A stretch of DNA of 64,000 nucleotides from Flavobacteriia bacterium (GCA_016183815.1 JACPDW010000020.1:124346-188345); one strand, 5' to 3'; counted from the first letter of the stretch, positions 1 through 9,558 are shown. Notes: generated by a model not told the origin, from the sequence alone. Numbers and translations: made by a program.

Positions 1-308
1 TCCCGCAATAGCCATCGCTTCGCTTTTTACTAACAATTAGGTGCCATTGATTATCGTTAAACCTGTAATTTTCACTATTTGTAAGACGAATTTTCAACTA
101 ATAATTTATATTGCACTCTATCTTGTTATCCCATTAAATTTATTTTAAGTCTAATTTTTAAAATGAATGTCATTCAAAAAATAGATTATTATTTATTAGT
201 TTAAATTAATTGGTTTTCAATAAATATAGCAAATTTAACGAAATTTAATGATAAGCCAAAAATATGGAGTAAGCAAAAAAAACTAATAATTTCAAACACC
301 AAATCAAC
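1..308. other. Intergenic edge region, no gene recognised
   Basis: AT-rich sequence from the window edge to the end of the RecB-like gene. No frame here stays open long enough to support a gene. The first 60 bases are somewhat richer in GC than the rest and may belong to a repeat or gene end lying outside the window; I could not identify it. Confidence 0.4.
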
Positions 309-3300
309 CTACATTTCCAACCATTCTTGAGAAGAAGTGTAATATAAAAAAGATTTTACTTTAGGAAATTTCATCTCATTTAAAGCTTTTTTGTATAATA
401 AAATTTGTTCTTGATGTTCTTTCTTTTTTGTTCCCGTTTTATAATCTACTATAATCAATTCATTTTCTTTGATTACAATTAAGTCTGGACGAATGATGGT
501 TCCATCAGAACAGATTATTTTTCTTTCTCGATATATTTCTTTGTATTCACTAAATATATTTAAACATATTTCCTGTGAAAAAAAGGTTTTTAAATCCAAA
601 GTTAATTTTGAAACAAACTTGGTTTCTATCATTCCGTTGTTTTGGAAAAAATGTATTGTTTTTTCTATTTCTTGCTCTTTTGTCGTGTTTGAAAGCAAAT
701 AATGTAAAAGTGTTCCATAATGTCTTTCCTCAGACAATTCTTCTTCTTCAATATTTTGTTTGTCATTAAAAGACAATTGAGGATACCACAATCTGTCTTT
801 GTGATTTTTCGGTGTAAAAATGTTTGTTTTTTCTTTAATTTCTTGTTGAATTGTCGTTCTGTCTCCTATAAGTAACAAATTCTCATTTTTATTGGGATGA
901 TTGATATTTGAAAACCAATTGTTTACATGATGAGAAAGGTAATTTATAGATTCCGTATTGATGACATTTCGAACATACAAACGGTGTTTAGGTCGTGTAA
1001 ATGCCACATACATTAAATTAATTTTATCTAAAAAGTTTTTTTGAAATTCTGTTTCGTATTCCTCTTTATTGTGGTTCCAAACCTTATTTCTAGCACTTAA
1101 ATTTGAGTAATAAATGTATGGTGTTTTATGAAACAAGTATTTAGCAGATTTCATTATTTCCCAATGAAGTGATGGAATGAGTACTACTGGAAATTCTAAT
1201 CCTTTTGATTTGTGAACTGTTAAAACTTTTATTGCCTCTTCATTGTCGGCGATTTGCAAAGAGATTTTCTTCTTATTCTTCTCAAAATCTTCTAATAACG
1301 ATCGTATGTGTGAAGAAAAATTTTGTTCGTATTGAAAAACATAATCAGAAAATTGATGTAAATATGGATTGCTTAACTCATCTAAATCAGTAATTTGATA
1401 AAAATGTTGAATCAAATGATATAAATTTGTATAAGAAGGATAAAAGTTTTTTTCTTCATTAAAATAATCTTTTATAAATAATTCTGAATTAAAAAGTGTT
1501 TGTTTTTTTGAATTGACCTCACAATATTTACTCCATGTTTCATAAGTAAAAATGCCATTTAAAGTCAAATACTTTTCTGCAAAAACCATTAATTCAATTT
1601 TGGAATGTGGATAGGCAATACATTTGAGGTAACTTAAAAGCAAGAGTACTGTTGGATTTTTAAAAATCAATAAACTGTCGGCTGAAACAACTTCAAAGCC
1701 CTTTTCATATAAAAAATTGGCATAGGTATTACATTGAATAGCGGTGTAACCTAAAATACAAATATCACCTGGTTTATATCCGTCTTTTAAACAATCGTCT
1801 ATCCATTCCAAAAGAAAAGACATATCATTTATATCGTTTTCATTTTCAGTTAAACTTAGTTCAATAGATTTGTTTTTCGATTTTTCTAACTTTTCAGAAT
1901 GAAAATAGACAACTCCTTTAATTTGTTTTTGAATGACGTTTTGTTCAATTTTCTCATAAAAATTTTTTAATAATGAAGGTTCGTTATCTTTAATAAAAGT
2001 GAAAAAATAATTATTAAAAGAAACTATTTCATTTGAAGAACGGTAATTGTCATTTAACTCTGTTTTTTCGCCTTGTAAATAAAAATATTTGGAGAGTTCT
2101 ACTGTTTTTTTATTGTTTTCTGGATTGTAAATCGCTGGTAATGAAATGAATTGTTCAGCTAAGCCATTTTTAAAACGATAGATAGACTGTTTTGGATCGC
2201 CAACAATAAAGTTGTTGTTTTTATTTGCAATACTGTCGTGTATTAATGGAATTAAATTTGTCCACTGTAAACGTGATGTATCTTGAAATTCATCTAAAAG
2301 AAAATGATTGTATCTGTTTCCTATTCTTTCATAGATATACGGAGCTTCTTCTTCTTGAATTAATTCTGCAATGAGTTTATTAAACTCAGAAATGAGTACA
2401 TTATGGTTTTTGTTTTTATATAAATCTAATTCTATTGCAATTCTATTAAGGAAAGTAAACAAATAATACACTTTTCTAAATTCATTTAGATTATGATATT
2501 CATTGATTTTTGTTGAATAAAAAGTGGTAAAATTTTCAAATTGAGTTATGAATAAATCAGGAAAACTATTTTTTTTATTTAAAGTAACAGTATCAAAAAC
2601 ATTTGAAGTAAAAAAGTTTCTATTTTCTGTTTGAAAAAACAAATCATTAGTCAATAATTTATTAAATGCATTGACTGTTCTAGATTTTCCAGGTAAATCA
2701 TTTTCATTAATATTTAAGTCGTCAAAAGCTTTTTTTAAATTAGTAGCTTCGTTAGAAATAAGTGATTTTATTTGTTGAATATTTTTTTTTATTTCCTTAT
2801 ATTTTTCTTGACTAAAATCCATTTTTTTCAACTCTTCGATAAGTGAAAAATTACTTTCTTTCACAAGTATTTCAGCGACTTCTTTTAAGCGTGCTTTAAA
2901 ATCCCATTTTTCTTCATGTTCTAAGTTTTCTTTTGCATATTCTAATGCTTGTGTACTCCATTCGTCATTGGAATCGTTTTTTATTTCTGAAAACAACTCA
3001 TCGATAATTTCGGAAAGCACTTCTTTGTCGTCGGTAGTAGTCTGAAAATCAGAATTTAAGTTTAAATCTCTAGCAAAAGAACGAATCAATCGTAAATTAA
3101 ACTTATCGATAGTAAGAATGTGAAATTGTTCGTATTGATGTAAAAGTTGAGTTAATACTTTTTTGGCTTTTTCTTGAATAAACGTAACAGAAAGATTTAA
3201 TTTTTCTGAAACTTCATTTTGGTATTTTTTTTGTTTTTTATCTATGGGATAAGCCAAATCATTTAAAGCTTTTATAATACGATCTTTCATTTCGATAGCC

Positions 3301-3455
3301 GCTTTATTGGTGAAAGTCATGGCACAGATTCGAGAGAAATAATCGTCAGGTTTTTTTTCGTTTAAAACCAATTTTAAAAATTCAATGACAAGGGTATAGG
3401 TTTTTCCACTTCCAGCAGAAGCATTACAAATTTGAAGTGGTTTTTCAGCAATCAT
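309..3455 (-). CDS. UvrD/RecB-like helicase-nuclease (AddA-like)
   Basis: A superfamily 1 DNA helicase fused to a RecB-family nuclease, expected to act in recombinational repair of double-strand breaks. The Walker A motif ASAGSGKT is near residue 14. The UvrD motif GDPKQSIYRF lies in the middle of the protein. TVHKSKGLEFPVV marks the second RecA-like lobe. The C-terminus carries the nuclease signature RPDLIV followed by VDYKTG (Asp about 991, DxK about 1004-1006). The length of 1048 residues fits Bacteroidota RecB/AddA-like proteins. It starts 3 bp after psd ends, so the two are probably co-transcribed. An AddB-like partner would be expected nearby, possibly beyond the left edge of the window. 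The family call is firm; the exact gene name is not. Confidence 0.92.
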   Translation of the reverse strand: MIAEKPLQICNASAGSGKTYTLVIEFLKLVLNEKKPDDYFSRICAMTFTNKAAIEMKDRIIKALNDLAYPIDKKQKKYQNEVSEKLNLSVTFIQEKAKKVLTQLLHQYEQFHILTIDKFNLRLIRSFARDLNLNSDFQTTTDDKEVLSEIIDELFSEIKNDSNDEWSTQALEYAKENLEHEEKWDFKARLKEVAEILVKESNFSLIEELKKMDFSQEKYKEIKKNIQQIKSLISNEATNLKKAFDDLNINENDLPGKSRTVNAFNKLLTNDLFFQTENRNFFTSNVFDTVTLNKKNSFPDLFITQFENFTTFYSTKINEYHNLNEFRKVYYLFTFLNRIAIELDLYKNKNHNVLISEFNKLIAELIQEEEAPYIYERIGNRYNHFLLDEFQDTSRLQWTNLIPLIHDSIANKNNNFIVGDPKQSIYRFKNGLAEQFISLPAIYNPENNKKTVELSKYFYLQGEKTELNDNYRSSNEIVSFNNYFFTFIKDNEPSLLKNFYEKIEQNVIQKQIKGVVYFHSEKLEKSKNKSIELSLTENENDINDMSFLLEWIDDCLKDGYKPGDICILGYTAIQCNTYANFLYEKGFEVVSADSLLIFKNPTVLLLLSYLKCIAYPHSKIELMVFAEKYLTLNGIFTYETWSKYCEVNSKKQTLFNSELFIKDYFNEEKNFYPSYTNLYHLIQHFYQITDLDELSNPYLHQFSDYVFQYEQNFSSHIRSLLEDFEKNKKKISLQIADNEEAIKVLTVHKSKGLEFPVVLIPSLHWEIMKSAKYLFHKTPYIYYSNLSARNKVWNHNKEEYETEFQKNFLDKINLMYVAFTRPKHRLYVRNVINTESINYLSHHVNNWFSNINHPNKNENLLLIGDRTTIQQEIKEKTNIFTPKNHKDRLWYPQLSFNDKQNIEEEELSEERHYGTLLHYLLSNTTKEQEIEKTIHFFQNNGMIETKFVSKLTLDLKTFFSQEICLNIFSEYKEIYRERKIICSDGTIIRPDLIVIKENELIIVDYKTGTKKKEHQEQILLYKKALNEMKFPKVKSFLYYTSSQEWLEM

Positions 3456-3458
3456 AGA

Positions 3459-4121
3459 TTAAAAAGTAGCAAGAACATCAATTTTGCCTTTTACTTTGTC
3501 ACCAATTTTCACATTAACTTTTGTATCTAAAGGCAAAAAAACGTCAATTCTTGAGCCAAATTTAATAAATCCAAATTCTGTAGCTGAAGAAACTTCTTGT
3601 TGATCTTTTACATAAAAACATATTCTTCTGGCGACAGCTCCAGCAATCTGGCGAAACAATATGGATTTACCATTTTGATGTTTGGTAACAATTGTTGTTC
3701 GTTCATTTTCAGTACTTGATTTTGGGTGCCATGCAACTAAATATTTACCTTTATGGTATTTAACATATTGTATAATTCCCGAAATTGGATGATAGTTTGC
3801 ATGTACATTTAATGGCGACATAAATATTGAAATTTGAATCCTTTTGTCGTGAAAAAATTCTTCTTCAAGTACTTCTTCAATAACAACTACTTTACCATCA
3901 GCGGGACAACGAATTTCATTTTCTTTAGGATAAACGATTCTTTTGGGAACTCTAAAAAATTGAAGAACTAAAATAAAGATAAACAATTCTAAAAAAAGTA
4001 GAATTATATATAAAATATAGATATTCAGTTTGTTAAATAAGTACTCGTTGAGCAAATGTAAAGATAAAACGATTAAAAGTGTAATTATTATGATGGTAGT
4101 ACCTTCTTTATGAATTTTCAT
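3459..4121 (-). CDS. psd: Phosphatidylserine decarboxylase family protein
   Basis: Converts phosphatidylserine to phosphatidylethanolamine at the inner membrane. This is the short (about 220 residue) form. Two hydrophobic segments at the N-terminus (about residues 10-50) anchor it. MSPLNVHANYHP is the conserved core, and FGSRID near the C-terminus is the self-cleavage site at which the serine becomes the pyruvoyl group. I chose the ATG at 4121 rather than 4136, because a promoter element TATATTTG (4126-4133) sits 4 bp upstream of it and overlaps the earlier ATG region. It is the first gene of a likely operon with the RecB-like gene. Confidence 0.92.
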   Translation of the reverse strand: MKIHKEGTTIIIITLLIVLSLHLLNEYLFNKLNIYILYIILLFLELFIFILVLQFFRVPKRIVYPKENEIRCPADGKVVVIEEVLEEEFFHDKRIQISIFMSPLNVHANYHPISGIIQYVKYHKGKYLVAWHPKSSTENERTTIVTKHQNGKSILFRQIAGAVARRICFYVKDQQEVSSATEFGFIKFGSRIDVFLPLDTKVNVKIGDKVKGKIDVLATF

Positions 4122-4125
4122 AAGA

Positions 4126-4133
4126 CAAATATA
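4126..4133 (-). promoter_or_regulatory. TAnnTTTG -7 element for psd
   Basis: TATATTTG on the minus strand ends 4 bp before the psd ATG. This matches the Bacteroidota primary-sigma -7 consensus TAnnTTTG and implies a transcript with essentially no leader. Confidence 0.55.
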
Positions 4134-4227
4134 CATTAAAATTTAATAGTTGATTGTTGTAGTGAAAATTTACTTTTTTAAAACAAAAAAACTTATATTT
4201 ATGTAATGTACTTAAAACTTAAAAAAA

Positions 4228-4590
4228 TCAAGAATTTTCATCTAAAGTTTTTTGAATATCATCAGAATTTTTATTTTCCTTTAAAAAAGTATTGTTTAAT
4301 TTTTGAGACTGAACAGATTCTTCAATGTCAACAGCCATCTGATCTAAAGGTCTTTGTAAAGATTCAACTTGTTGATTTATTGTGTTTTGCAAATCAAAAT
4401 CTTTTTTTATATCCATGCCTGATTTTTTAATTTCATGTTTTAATTCATCAGAAGCATCTCTAACCTGTCTGAGTGTTTTTCCTATTGTACGTGCAATTCC
4501 AGGGATACTTTTTGAACCAAAAAACATTAATACAAACACTAAGATTAATAGAATTTCAGAACCAGCTATATCACTTAAAAATAAAAGCAT
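4228..4590 (-). CDS. tatA: Sec-independent translocase subunit TatA/TatE family
   Basis: Small pore-forming subunit of the twin-arginine export system. It has one N-terminal membrane helix (ILLILVFVLMFFG), the conserved FG hinge, and an amphipathic helix (GIARTIGKTLRQVRDA). A charged tail of about 60 residues completes the roughly 120-residue protein. The ATG at 4590 is preferred over 4605 because a TAAATTTG element (4603-4610) lies 12 bp upstream and would overlap the longer start. The sequence alone does not separate TatA from TatB. No tatC is present in the window. Confidence 0.88.
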   Translation of the reverse strand: MLLFLSDIAGSEILLILVFVLMFFGSKSIPGIARTIGKTLRQVRDASDELKHEIKKSGMDIKKDFDLQNTINQQVESLQRPLDQMAVDIEESVQSQKLNNTFLKENKNSDDIQKTLDENS

Positions 4591-4602
4591 TGAATATGTT
4601 TG

Positions 4603-4610
4603 CAAATTTA
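4603..4610 (-). promoter_or_regulatory. TAnnTTTG -7 element for tatA
   Basis: TAAATTTG on the minus strand lies 12 bp before the ATG at 4590. Confidence 0.5.
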
Positions 4611-4657
4611 CAACTTTTATTTCACAAAATCTTTATGACTTTTTCAGCATAACCTAT

Positions 4658-5356
4658 TTATGGTGTGGACAAAGAGACAGGAATAATTTTTCCATTTATA
4701 AATTTATGAGATTCAAAAGCAAAATGGAGTATAAATTGAGCCATTTCTTTTGGTTTAACAATGGCTTGAAAATCAGGAAAGGCCTTTTTTAACATCTCTG
4801 TTTGAACGGCACCTAAACATAAACAGTTCATTCTTACAAGAGTATCTTTGTGTTCCTCAGCAAATAATTCAGTAAGATTACACATTACACTTTTAGACCC
4901 AGAATAAGCAGTCAAACCTGAGAATTTAACTGAACCTTGAATAGCTCCCATAGTGCTGATTTGGACGATGTGACCTCCTTTTTTTAACATTTTTGGAAGT
5001 AAAACTTGTGCTGTGTAAAGAGGAGCAAAAGCATTGATTTGAAAAGACTTTTCAATTTCCTTTGAATTTAAGTTTAAAAAAGTGTTTAGATGCAAATATC
5101 CAGCATTAAATATACACAACTCAATTTGTTTCACATTTATTAAACTATTTTCTAATTTTTTTTTATAATTTTTATCTTCTAAATCTAAATAAATGGGGTG
5201 TAAGTTTTGGTGTTTTTTTTGTAATTTATCCAAACTTCCTATTTTACGAACTAAAGCGTAAACATTTGTGTTTTTATTTTCAATCGACTGATAAAGTAAT
5301 TCAGTTCCTATCCCACCTGAAGCACCGACAATTAAGATGTTTTTATTTTTTTTCAT
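4658..5356 (-). CDS. Short-chain dehydrogenase/reductase (SDR)
   Basis: NAD(P)-dependent oxidoreductase of the classical SDR family; the substrate is unknown. The Rossmann glycine motif GASGGIG is at residues 12-18. An NAG-type motif (FNAGYL) is present. The catalytic serine lies in QISTMGA and the catalytic YSGSK (Tyr/Lys) follows. The length of 232 residues is typical. It is probably transcribed separately from tatA, whose own promoter lies in the gap. The specific pathway cannot be read from the sequence. Confidence 0.9.
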   Translation of the reverse strand: MKKNKNILIVGASGGIGTELLYQSIENKNTNVYALVRKIGSLDKLQKKHQNLHPIYLDLEDKNYKKKLENSLINVKQIELCIFNAGYLHLNTFLNLNSKEIEKSFQINAFAPLYTAQVLLPKMLKKGGHIVQISTMGAIQGSVKFSGLTAYSGSKSVMCNLTELFAEEHKDTLVRMNCLCLGAVQTEMLKKAFPDFQAIVKPKEMAQFILHFAFESHKFINGKIIPVSLSTP

Positions 5357-5708
5357 GGCTTTTCTTGATGAATGAAATTAAACAGAAATTGAGTAAAAAA
5401 ATAAAAAATTAACAAGTTTCAATATATTAATTTAATTTTTGTAGCGATTAAATTTATATAAAAATGTAATATTTACACAAAAATACTTAATTCTTATTAA
5501 ATTCAATTACTATAAATTTTTAGATATTTTAAAAATGTTAATGAAGTAAATCTTTATGAATCAACTAAAAAAGTTTAACACACTAAAGATTTAATTTGAA
5601 ACGATTAGAAAAAAAATATTTTACAAAAATCTAATTACCAGCTTTTAATAGTAAAATTAATTTTTTGGCTTACCAATTTAAGTCGCTAAAATCATTTTTC
5701 TATTTTTA
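5357..5708. other. Intergenic, AT-rich, no gene seen
   Basis: About 350 bp without a credible reading frame. I see no RNA gene or strong promoter motif before the palindrome that begins at 5709. Confidence 0.5.
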
Positions 5709-5781
5709 CCACTGAGAAAGTAAGAATACTTTAGTACAACACCTGTGGTGTTTTTTCTTTGTGATCTTACTTTCTTAGTGG
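5709..5781. repeat. Nested palindrome abutting the ORF6N stop codon
   Basis: Outer arms of 16 bp (5709-5724 CCACTGAGAAAGTAAG and 5766-5781) pair with one mismatch. An inner hairpin AACACC-TGT-GGTGTT lies at 5738-5752. The right arm ends exactly next to the stop codon of the ORF6N gene (5782). It could act as a terminator, but its size and nested structure resemble extragenic palindromes that travel with accessory genes. Confidence 0.75.
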
Positions 5782-6267
5782 TTAATTTTTTATATACAAT
5801 TCTATTAAATAATCAAATATTTGAGAAATTTTATCGTCTTGACCAGAAACTTTTTTTTCCATTTCCTCGATTTTTAATAATAAATCTTTATGAGTTAACA
5901 ACATTTGTTTAATCTTTGTATAAACCCTCATTATTTGGATATTGACTTCAATTGCTCTGTCATTATTTAAGACACTTGAAAGCATTAAAACACCATGTTC
6001 AGAAAATACAAAAGGAGCTGATCTTCTTCCACCCCATCTTGAGGTCGCAAAATGCGACTTCAAGTTTTCCCATTCTTCTTCGGTCAACTGAAACATGAAA
6101 TCTTCTGGAAAACGAGATAAATTTCTTTTAACTTTCTCGTTTAATCTCTTTGTTTCTACTTGATAAAGTTCTGCTAAATCATTATCTAACATTACTTTCA
6201 TGCCTCTAATTATAAAGATTTTACTCGCTATTACTTCTTCTGGAATACAAATATCTAATTTTCTCAT
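5782..6267 (-). CDS. ORF6N domain-containing protein
   Basis: The N-terminal part (IFIIRGMKVMLDNDLAELYQVETKRLNEKVKRN) matches the ORF6N DNA-binding-type domain found in phage and mobile-element proteins. The conserved RFPEDFMFQLT and FVFSEHGVLMLSSVL segments follow. A coiled-coil-like C-terminus ends the protein. I chose the ATG at 6267 (MRKLDICIPEE); the upstream extension to 6345 is lysine-rich low-complexity sequence. It is a lone gene with no phage neighbours. Its function is unknown; the family is usually regulatory or antirepressor-like. The palindrome at its 3' end suggests it arrived as a small mobile cassette. Confidence 0.85.
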   Translation of the reverse strand: MRKLDICIPEEVIASKIFIIRGMKVMLDNDLAELYQVETKRLNEKVKRNLSRFPEDFMFQLTEEEWENLKSHFATSRWGGRRSAPFVFSEHGVLMLSSVLNNDRAIEVNIQIMRVYTKIKQMLLTHKDLLLKIEEMEKKVSGQDDKISQIFDYLIELYIKN

Positions 6268-6421
6268 TTTACTCAAATATACAATTAAATTTTTCTTTTT
6301 CCAAAATTTAATTTTTCTTTTTTGTAAAAAAAGACTTTTTAACAAGAATCAAGATAAGCAAAAATTTTAATATCTGCTGAAATGATTTCATTAGAAATCT
6401 ACCAGAATTAGAATCTTTGAT

Positions 6422-8116
6422 TTAATCAACAATTTTATAAATTGGAAGTTTCATAAAACTGGGTTCAAAAAATTCACTGTTTTTATAAATGAAATACAAT
6501 TGTTCCCAATGGTTTGTTGCAAAATTATTATCACTTTGTCTTTTCTCTTCAAATATTTTTTTTAACTCTTTATCGTTGTCTAATATTTCTTTGGCTTTTG
6601 CTTCAAAAACATAATCTGAAAAATATTCTTTTTGTTGTAAATATGAGTCAAAAAAGTTCCATCTAAAATATGAATCTTCTGCTTTTGGTTCTAAAACAGA
6701 ACATAAAAATCGATAATTGTTTTCATTTACTTTGATAATGAGATCTCCATTTTTAAAATTCTGTTTTTCAGTTATTTCTTCTATTTCAACTTGTTTATAA
6801 TAAAAATGACCTTCATAAGCTTTATTGATAGCAACTGAATTTAATACATTGTAACTATTAACCTTAATAATCGAATCTGATTTTAATGAGATGAATTGAA
6901 CATCATTTGCTTTTAATCGTTTGATAACTTCTTTACACTGTAAAGAAACAATATAATATTTTGGAATAAGGACAGAATCCATTGCTTTGTAGGATGTATA
7001 ATAAGGTATGTATCTAAAATGATTTTTGCTTGCATCGTAACTTAAAAAAGGAAGTTGTGTTACACTACTTTTTTTAAATTCATGTTGATATCCTTTAAAA
7101 TAAATCGAATCTTTCTTTTCTTGGAGTTTAAATGTGTGGTAAAATCTTTTTTCTTTGAAAAATTCTTTTTTACTTTCAATAATGCTTAATTCAAGATCTT
7201 TAGAATAGTTCTGAACACAACTTGTCGCTTCCTTTAAAAAATGTAAAGTAGCTTGAACTCTTTTAGGAAAAGGCTTAAGCATGTGTGTTTCCGTAGTAAT
7301 TGAAATACAAGGGAAAAGTGAACAATAACCTGAAGCATAACGCGGTAAATCGTTAAAAGCTACAATACCTTCGTCTGGTGTTTCTCCTTTTAACTCAACG
7401 TAAGGAAAACAATCGATTTGCTGTTTCTCTTTTAAGTTTTTTTCTACATAAGGTAAAAAATTAGTATGAGTAAAAGTATTGATTGCTTTTGTTTGTCTTT
7501 GTTTTAAAGAATGGATTAGAGTCAAAATATAAGTGTAATCAGCTCCGTTACTTACATGAGTATCAATAAATAAAATAGGTTTGATTAAGTGAAAAGTCTT
7601 TGCAAAAACGAAGGAATTTTCCGAATCCATTTTAACAAAATCTCTATTTAAATCCAAGTTTTTTGCAGAAGCTCTAAATCCATATTCTTCTGGTCCATTT
7701 TGATTTGCTCTGCTATTTGTAGATCTATTCATCATTCCTCCTACATTATAGGCAAGAAAAAAGGAAAAAGTAAACTTAGAATCAATTTTAAATTTTTTTG
7801 AAAGATAGTCTAAAGTAAACAAAGCACAGGCATTTATTCCATCCGGCTCTCCTGCATGAATAGCGTTGTTCACAAAGATATTATGACTACTTTGAAATCC
7901 CTTAAATGTAGAAATCGAATCCCCCTTTCCGTTTAAAACACAAAGATAAATTGGGAGTCCATAATCGGAATCACCCATATTATACAATTCAACTTGACCT
8001 ATGTTTCTTAATGAATCGTAAAAGTGAAGTAATTGTTTGTAAGTGGGTGTTTTATTTCCTTCAAATTGGGAAAAACATAAAATTGGAAACAAGAGTACAA
8101 AAAGAAGAATTTTCAT
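6422..8116 (-). CDS. Secreted M14-family zinc carboxypeptidase
   Basis: A peptidase probably exported to the periplasm; the signal peptide is MKILLFVLLFPILCFS. Zinc ligands of the M14 fold are visible: HAGEPDG (HxxE), then DTHVSNG for the third ligand. DLNRDF carries the conserved NR pair, and TETHML may contain the catalytic Glu. The C-terminal half (about residues 320-564) has no domain I recognise. The start codon overlaps the xerD stop as ATGA, so it is translationally coupled to xerD. The link to a recombinase is probably only positional. Confidence 0.88.
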   Translation of the reverse strand: MKILLFVLLFPILCFSQFEGNKTPTYKQLLHFYDSLRNIGQVELYNMGDSDYGLPIYLCVLNGKGDSISTFKGFQSSHNIFVNNAIHAGEPDGINACALFTLDYLSKKFKIDSKFTFSFFLAYNVGGMMNRSTNSRANQNGPEEYGFRASAKNLDLNRDFVKMDSENSFVFAKTFHLIKPILFIDTHVSNGADYTYILTLIHSLKQRQTKAINTFTHTNFLPYVEKNLKEKQQIDCFPYVELKGETPDEGIVAFNDLPRYASGYCSLFPCISITTETHMLKPFPKRVQATLHFLKEATSCVQNYSKDLELSIIESKKEFFKEKRFYHTFKLQEKKDSIYFKGYQHEFKKSSVTQLPFLSYDASKNHFRYIPYYTSYKAMDSVLIPKYYIVSLQCKEVIKRLKANDVQFISLKSDSIIKVNSYNVLNSVAINKAYEGHFYYKQVEIEEITEKQNFKNGDLIIKVNENNYRFLCSVLEPKAEDSYFRWNFFDSYLQQKEYFSDYVFEAKAKEILDNDKELKKIFEEKRQSDNNFATNHWEQLYFIYKNSEFFEPSFMKLPIYKIVD

Positions 8117-9024
8117 TTTTTATTGTTTTTATTTCTTGGATGATAGTTTAAAATGGCTTCTTTTAAAAATCTTTGGTCAAGATGGGTATAAATTTCAGTG
8201 GTACTAATAGATTCGTGACCTAACATTTCTTGAATTGCTCTTAAATTGGCTCCTCCTTCGATAAGATGAGTAGCAAATGAATGTCGAAAAGTGTGGGGAC
8301 TTATGTTTTTTTTCAACTGAATTTTATCACTTAATTCTTTGATAATAGTAAAAATCATTACTCGAGTAAGTTTTTTACCCCTTCTGTTTAAAAAAACAAA
8401 ATGTTCATGTCCTTTTTGAATGTTTAAATGCTTTCTAATTTTTTCCACGTAAATTTCAATTTCTTTTTTAACAATTTCGTTGGTAGGTACAAGTCGTTGT
8501 TTATTTCCTTTTCCGATAACACGAATAAATCCATCGTCAAAAAATAAGTCTGAAAAAGTCAAATGAACAAGTTCGCTTACGCGCAAACCACAGCTGTATA
8601 AACATTCCAACATTGCTTTGTTTCTATGACCTTCATTTTTACTTAAATCAATAGCGTTTAAAAGTTCTTCAATTTCATCAAGAGTAAGTACTTCTGGTAA
8701 TTTTCTACCTAATTTAGGCATTTCTAAACGTTCGCTTGGATCAATAGAAATAATTTCATCGACAAACAAAAAAGTAAAAAATTGTTTAATGCCAGAAACA
8801 ATTCTAGCTTGACTACGAGGTGCTAAACCTAAATCGAAAAGACAAGAAATAAATTGTTGAAGATGAGAAAGTTGTACTTCAATAGGGGATAATTTTTGTT
8901 CTACACAGAACTCTTTTAATTTGTGAACATCGTTTTGATAAGCAAGAATAGAATTTTCAGCTAAACCTTTTTCAATTTTAAGGAATGAAATAAAATGACT
9001 AATATAGCGTTCCCAAAACTCCAT
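8113..9024 (-). CDS. xerD: Tyrosine recombinase XerD
   Basis: Site-specific recombinase that resolves chromosome dimers at dif together with XerC. The N-terminal SAM-like domain begins SFLKIEKGLAENSILAYQ. The catalytic set is visible: Arg in SCGLRVSEL, HxxR in HTFRHSFATHL, His in GHESISTTEIY, and the nucleophile Tyr in that last motif (EIYTHLD). The length of 303 residues is standard. Its start lies 2 bp from the divergent aroQ start. No adjoining mobile genes suggest an integrase, so the housekeeping role is preferred. Confidence 0.93.
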   Translation of the reverse strand: MEFWERYISHFISFLKIEKGLAENSILAYQNDVHKLKEFCVEQKLSPIEVQLSHLQQFISCLFDLGLAPRSQARIVSGIKQFFTFLFVDEIISIDPSERLEMPKLGRKLPEVLTLDEIEELLNAIDLSKNEGHRNKAMLECLYSCGLRVSELVHLTFSDLFFDDGFIRVIGKGNKQRLVPTNEIVKKEIEIYVEKIRKHLNIQKGHEHFVFLNRRGKKLTRVMIFTIIKELSDKIQLKKNISPHTFRHSFATHLIEGGANLRAIQEMLGHESISTTEIYTHLDQRFLKEAILNYHPRNKNNKK

Positions 9025-9026
9025 TT

Positions 9027-9440
9027 ATGCGTATTTTAATAATTAACGGTCCGAATTTAAATTTACTTGGCACCAGAGAACCACAAATTTACGGAAATAT
9101 ACCATTTGAAGAATATCTCAGCAAGATGAAAGACCAATTTTTATTTCAGATTGATTATTTTCAATCGAATATAGAAGGAGAAATAATTAATACTATTCAG
9201 CAATTTGATGGTGATGGAATAATTATCAATGCTGGAGCATATTCTCATACCAGTGTTGCGATTCATGATTCACTTAAAAGTATAAAAATTCCTTGTATTG
9301 AAGTACACATTTCCAATTTATCAAAAAGAGAAAGTTTTAGACACAATTCTTTAATTACACCTTGTTGTATTGGTATGATAATGGGATTTGGATTAAAATC
9401 TTATGAGTTGGCACTTGAATATTTTAAAAAGAATAATTAG
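9027..9440 (+). CDS. aroQ: 3-dehydroquinate dehydratase, type II
   Basis: Third step of the shikimate pathway: converts 3-dehydroquinate to 3-dehydroshikimate in the cytoplasm. NGPNLNLLGTREPQIYG contains the active-site Arg and Tyr. INAGAYSHTSVAIHD and IEVHISNLSKRESFRHNS supply the remaining substrate-binding and catalytic residues. The 137-residue length is slightly shorter than usual (about 145) but all motifs are complete. The ATG must be correct because the conserved strand begins at residue 2. Confidence 0.96.
   Translation: MRILIINGPNLNLLGTREPQIYGNIPFEEYLSKMKDQFLFQIDYFQSNIEGEIINTIQQFDGDGIIINAGAYSHTSVAIHDSLKSIKIPCIEVHISNLSKRESFRHNSLITPCCIGMIMGFGLKSYELALEYFKKNN
9084..9091 (-). promoter_or_regulatory. 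Candidate xerD -7 element inside aroQ
   Basis: TAAATTTG on the minus strand lies 59 bp upstream of the xerD start, within the aroQ coding sequence. With a 2-bp gap between the two start codons, the xerD promoter must lie inside aroQ, and this is the best match seen. Confidence 0.35.
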
Positions 9441-9558
9441 TCTTTAAAAAATTCTTCAAAATACACATTCTCAGTTATCTACTTGAATGTAGCGTCTTTG
9501 AGATTTTTAAGAATACAATAATGATTTTTTTTTATTTGCAATTTCATTTTTTCTTTTT

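Noticed and set aside
1..60. Partial gene at the left edge
   Set aside because: All frames checked close within about 40 bases and none gives a recognisable peptide; it may be the end of something outside the window but cannot be supported.
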